Below, piece by piece: positions 14,601 to 16,406 of a stretch of DNA of 16,406 nt. Position numbers and translations under genes: made by a program. Within the stretch, counting starts at the first letter, position 1. Every line of letters begins with the position of its first letter. This stretch comes from CALAED01 sp937891035. GTDB lineage: Bacteria > Actinomycetota > Actinomycetes > Streptosporangiales > Streptosporangiaceae. The notes beneath the pieces are model-generated. The model was given only the letters and a program-made list of their open reading frames with translations. It ran no database searches and was not told the origin of the DNA. The stretch spans positions 1-16,406 of the forward strand of contig DASQSZ010000084.1 in the NCBI GenBank assembly GCA_035642125.1, given 5' to 3'.

Positions 14601-16406
14601 TCGGCGATCGCGGCGAGCTGTTCGGCCAACTCGGCGGTCGCCGGGGCGGTGCCGATGACGGACGGGAGGTACTCCCGCATCAACTGGGTCGGGCTGCCCG
14701 TGATTGACTCGTCCGGCGAGTACAGCCGCAGGAACCGGCTCTCGCGCAGTGGAGCGGGGACGGCGTCGCTGATCTGGATGAACAGCGGGTCCGGTGATGA
14801 CACGCTCAGGGCGGCGAGCCGGCGCGCCGCGGCCGCCCAGCCGAGCAGGATTCCGTGGCGCAGCAGCAAATACAGCAGCGCGCCGGGGGGCGCGCCGTCG
14901 GCGAACCCGTCCTCGAGCCTGATCGTCTCCAGGTCGGTGCCGCCGAACGCGGCGAGCCACTGGAGATAGTTGCCGTCGGGCGGCAGCGATTCGGTCTCCG
15001 ACAGCGGGCGGTCTCCGACGAGCGGGCCGAGGAGCGGCTGTTGCACGTCGGTGAACAGCCGGTCGACGATGTCCGGCGGGGGATGCTGGGCGTCGACCTG
15101 ATAGCCGAGGCGGGCGAGCAGCGCGCGGATCGGTTCCGCCATGTTGAGTGTGGTCAGCGCGGTCACCACCGAAGGGCCGCCGCCTTTGAGGTTCTCGCGG
15201 TTGTACAGATCCGCCACGCTCATGACGTACCGCTGGTGGTACTCGGCCGAGGCCGGCTGCAACGCGAGGATGTCGAGCAGCCGCTGGTGCGGGTCGCCCG
15301 CGGCGTCGCCGTCCGGACGGCCGAGGTGCTCCACGCGCGCCGCCGCGATGGCCCAGTCGGCGGCCGCCGCGTCGAGCACTTTCGCGAGGCCGCGCCGGTG
15401 CGTCGTCGTGTCTGTCGTGTCCGTTGCGTCCGTCGAGGGCGCCGAGGGCGCCGAGGGCGCCGAGGGCGTCGGGGGCGCCGGGGCCGGCCAGGTCATGCGC
15501 GAGAACGCGGTCGTCGGCAAGATCCCGTACGGCTGCCGCCCGATCTTCACCGCCGGGATCGGCCCACGGCCGGACACGTACCGGATGAAGAAGTCGCGGG
15601 TCTGCGCGGCGACGTCGTCGGAGATGATGGGGTGCAGGGTCGCCGCGAGGTACGCACCCCAGGTCGCCGGCCACAGCGCGGTATTGGCGGCCCTGGCCTC
15701 CCGCTGGTCCGAGCCGTCCGCGCCCGGCATGCCGGTGAGCACCGCGGGGTCCAGGCCGAGCAGCTCGGTGAACCACCGGCCGTCGGTCTTGTCCCGCCAG
15801 TCATCCGGCCCGGCCGCCGCTCCCGCCGCGACGCCGAACGCCGTCCGCAGCGCGGCGTCGGCCTCCTCCCCCTCGCTCCGCCCCGCGGGCGCCTGCTCGG
15901 TGTTGTTCGTCGGTGTGCCCTGCGGCAGGAGGCTGTAGCCGTTGGGGCTGCGCAACTGGTCGGTGATGAGCGCGCCGAGCGCGGTCGCCGTCTCCTCGGG
16001 TCCGGTCTTGTGCCGCAGCCCCAGCACGATCAGCCGGTCCACGCGATCGTGGAAGGCGGGCTCCAGCGGGACCCGCACGCCCATGCCCGCGCCGACGGCC
16101 GCCTCGAAGTCGGTGAGCCAGCGCAGCGCGGGTGGCACGTACAGTTCGCCCGTGGCCTCGTCGATCTTCGGCTTGTCCGCGTCGTCGGTGGCCGCCGGGT
16201 CGGGGCTCACCAGCAGCGTGTCCGGTACGGGCAGGCCGGGCATCGAGAACACCTGCCGGCCGCCAACGTACCCGATCACCTGGAACCGGTCCGGCAGCAG
16301 CGACGCGCGGGCCGGCCGGGTCCAGGCGCGCGGCCTGATCCGCGCGGGCGCCACCGGCGGCAGCACCAGGAACGCGACGATGACGGCATCGGTCGCGCCG
16401 GGCGGC
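11660..16406 (-). CDS. Giant protein of unknown function, N-terminus outside the window (at least 1,581 aa)
   Basis: The frame is open to the right edge; a GTG at 16366 is present, but the 13 upstream codons read on without a stop (TDAVIVAFLVLPP), so the true start is outside. No named domain is recognised. Family-like motifs in order: ASLLPDRFQVIGYVGGRQVF, LRWLTDFEAAVGAGMGVRVPL, DRLIVLGLRHK, LLPQGTPTNNTE, HPIISDDVAAQTRDFFIRYV, VKIGRQPYGILPTTAF, a Ser-Ala-Pro/Thr-Asp linker (about 296-320 from that GTG), MSVADLYNREN, and a C-terminal part with GLLFDEWTEVVPAERETTGLAVHYD and LDDTAYAHLLPATVLSA. The stretch 12450-12900 encodes Ala-rich helices that may form a coiled coil. No membrane segment or catalytic signature is seen. 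It is translationally coupled (ATGA) to the 608-residue gene. It may be a scaffold or a part of a multi-protein machine; this is inference. Confidence 0.8.
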   Translation of the reverse strand, partial: PPGATDAVIVAFLVLPPVAPARIRPRAWTRPARASLLPDRFQVIGYVGGRQVFSMPGLPVPDTLLVSPDPAATDDADKPKIDEATGELYVPPALRWLTDFEAAVGAGMGVRVPLEPAFHDRVDRLIVLGLRHKTGPEETATALGALITDQLRSPNGYSLLPQGTPTNNTEQAPAGRSEGEEADAALRTAFGVAAGAAAGPDDWRDKTDGRWFTELLGLDPAVLTGMPGADGSDQREARAANTALWPATWGAYLAATLHPIISDDVAAQTRDFFIRYVSGRGPIPAVKIGRQPYGILPTTAFSRMTWPAPAPPTPSAPSAPSAPSTDATDTTDTTTHRRGLAKVLDAAAADWAIAAARVEHLGRPDGDAAGDPHQRLLDILALQPASAEYHQRYVMSVADLYNRENLKGGGPSVVTALTTLNMAEPIRALLARLGYQVDAQHPPPDIVDRLFTDVQQPLLGPLVGDRPLSETESLPPDGNYLQWLAAFGGTDLETIRLEDGFADGAPPGALLYLLLRHGILLGWAAAARRLAALSVSSPDPLFIQISDAVPAPLRESRFLRLYSPDESITGSPTQLMREYLPSVIGTAPATAELAEQLAAIADLADVPTARLERLLAEHLDCATYRLDAWRLGLVTERLHELRFGPDGTAVPRRGLHLGAYGWLENIERNDKPLIDVPLTGDLAAVFETETARRDPENGGYVHAPSPSHATTAAILRAGHLANRLSGKEDAFAINLSSDRVRIALSLLDGLRQGQSLGALLGYRFERALHDRHRDGGDGEEPVELDRFITPLRGAFPLRAGRLQDLQPGDDTAIELVEARTVVDGLALVRRATRHPAQPAYPYGATGLPTDANATEKQVMDEEVRNLVDIHDALADLAVAEGAHQALLGNADRASATLDAYSKEGFPLEPAVVQTPRSGVTLTHRLGLRLRPAVVLGATPRAMAEPAVDDWLPDLLPSRLDLAAVVKWADPVTGARRQRVVTQFDLGLAPIDLLWAVRPADQAQPTDLDDRILGVVADRDAPRPDALLTIHYTTRIDKKITFFEVSPLIAALRALLTTSRPLRATDLMPAGGVVDRSADDSITVPRERPAAVRKALADLREDVKDYIDDLLPIVAVRDQVLDEIDDLLTGYASLVAAAGGFGMVRSGWGEALLWRRGVYTDLLAAVAAVANRMGATLANADALIAAYGALPPSTPDGERFRILQQAEALLTTKPTVPRPSTPAKLRTIVGTRRQAFAARVRALADQAGTTEKTLSGLYADIAALLPLTDFDPIGFDLTPFGDRIVEHAAELLTRAQALAADIDTRLEATKNALADYDKAVTGPERVRIATSALRAMLGEDVLVLPEFTPPAQLNTDWKNAVDDSDDLIEHLVDAEGRDFPVDDWLHGVARVRDKPRQWERVVLLSDALRGPGGVAGDPFDRDDPALTPIQLPYRQHDRWLGLEFHTGSDITVDRVLFTAHYPKKALFGGSSHCGLLFDEWTEVVPAERETTGLAVHYDGPDSEPPQVMLLMTPPGQDGWQADDLVAAVTETFDLARLRAVEPAHLDDTAYAHLLPATVLSATRQPITISTDLAVTNLRGKAQ
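15435..15479 (-). repeat. Tandem 9-bp repeat coding for a Ser-Ala-Pro linker
   Basis: Five adjacent 9-bp units (GAGGGCGCC, with variants in the last two) lie within the giant gene. On the coding strand they encode repeated Ser-Ala-Pro, followed by a TDATDTTDTT stretch, so this is a flexible interdomain linker. Whole-codon units mean that copy-number changes keep the frame. Confidence 0.8.

Noticed and set aside
11648..14707. Long plus-strand open frames (11648-13048 and 13316-14707)
   Set aside because: They mirror the giant minus-strand gene, have no domain, and show Arg/Val/Gly-rich composition typical of antisense frames in high-GC DNA.
15435..15479. CRISPR-like or mobile-element repeat
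   Set aside because: The units are adjacent with no spacers and are codon-aligned within a long gene.
13083..15776. Second minus-strand frame of 897 codons inside the giant gene
   Set aside because: It overlaps the giant gene in another frame on the same strand and encodes Arg/Pro/Ala-rich sequence without motifs.

Overview
The window is high-GC DNA with dense, often overlapping genes. It carries WhiJ-type XRE/DUF5753 regulators, a DUF397 protein, a PF04672 methyltransferase and a TgmA/B/C peptide-maturation cassette. Together these point to a filamentous actinomycete (Streptosporangiales or Streptomyces-like); I cannot name a genus.

Left part (1-2431). The C-terminal end of a nitronate monooxygenase-like gene runs in from outside the window. 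Directly after its stop codon is an 18-bp ArsR-type operator, followed by a two-gene operon: an ArsR-ArsC fusion and a cysteine-free VOC (glyoxalase-fold) protein. Facing it, tail to tail with an 11-bp overlap, is a PF04672 SAM-dependent methyltransferase.

Centre (2673-7047). This is a RiPP locus of the ATP-grasp graspetide type. It holds an XRE/DUF5753 regulator broken by a single-base frameshift, a DUF6879 protein on the other strand with an extra N-terminal domain, and an operon of three genes joined by GTGA overlaps: precursor peptide (tgmA), ATP-grasp ligase (tgmB) and a PIMT-like O-methyltransferase (tgmC). The precursor ends in a short Thr/Asp/Glu-rich core with a central Asp-Gly. The expected product is therefore an ester-crosslinked peptide whose Asp is methylated and closes to an aspartimide, as in fuscimiditide. 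This is the most interesting system in the window.

Next (7108-9777). A second, intact XRE/DUF5753 regulator and its DUF397 partner lie on the minus strand. Divergent from them is a Tat-exported M28 zinc peptidase with a C-terminal fibronectin-III-like domain. A 19-bp palindrome sits just before the peptidase start, and a strong GC hairpin closes the gene.

Right part (9837-16406, minus strand). Two translationally coupled genes encode very large proteins of no assigned function: at least 1,581 residues (N-terminus outside the window) and 608 residues. They have conserved-looking motifs but no recognisable enzyme signature, signal peptide or membrane segment in the visible parts.

No rRNA, tRNA, CRISPR array, transposase or integrase was seen. 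No gene-free stretch exceeds 300 bp; the longest are the divergent regions 4363-4622 and 2432-2672.
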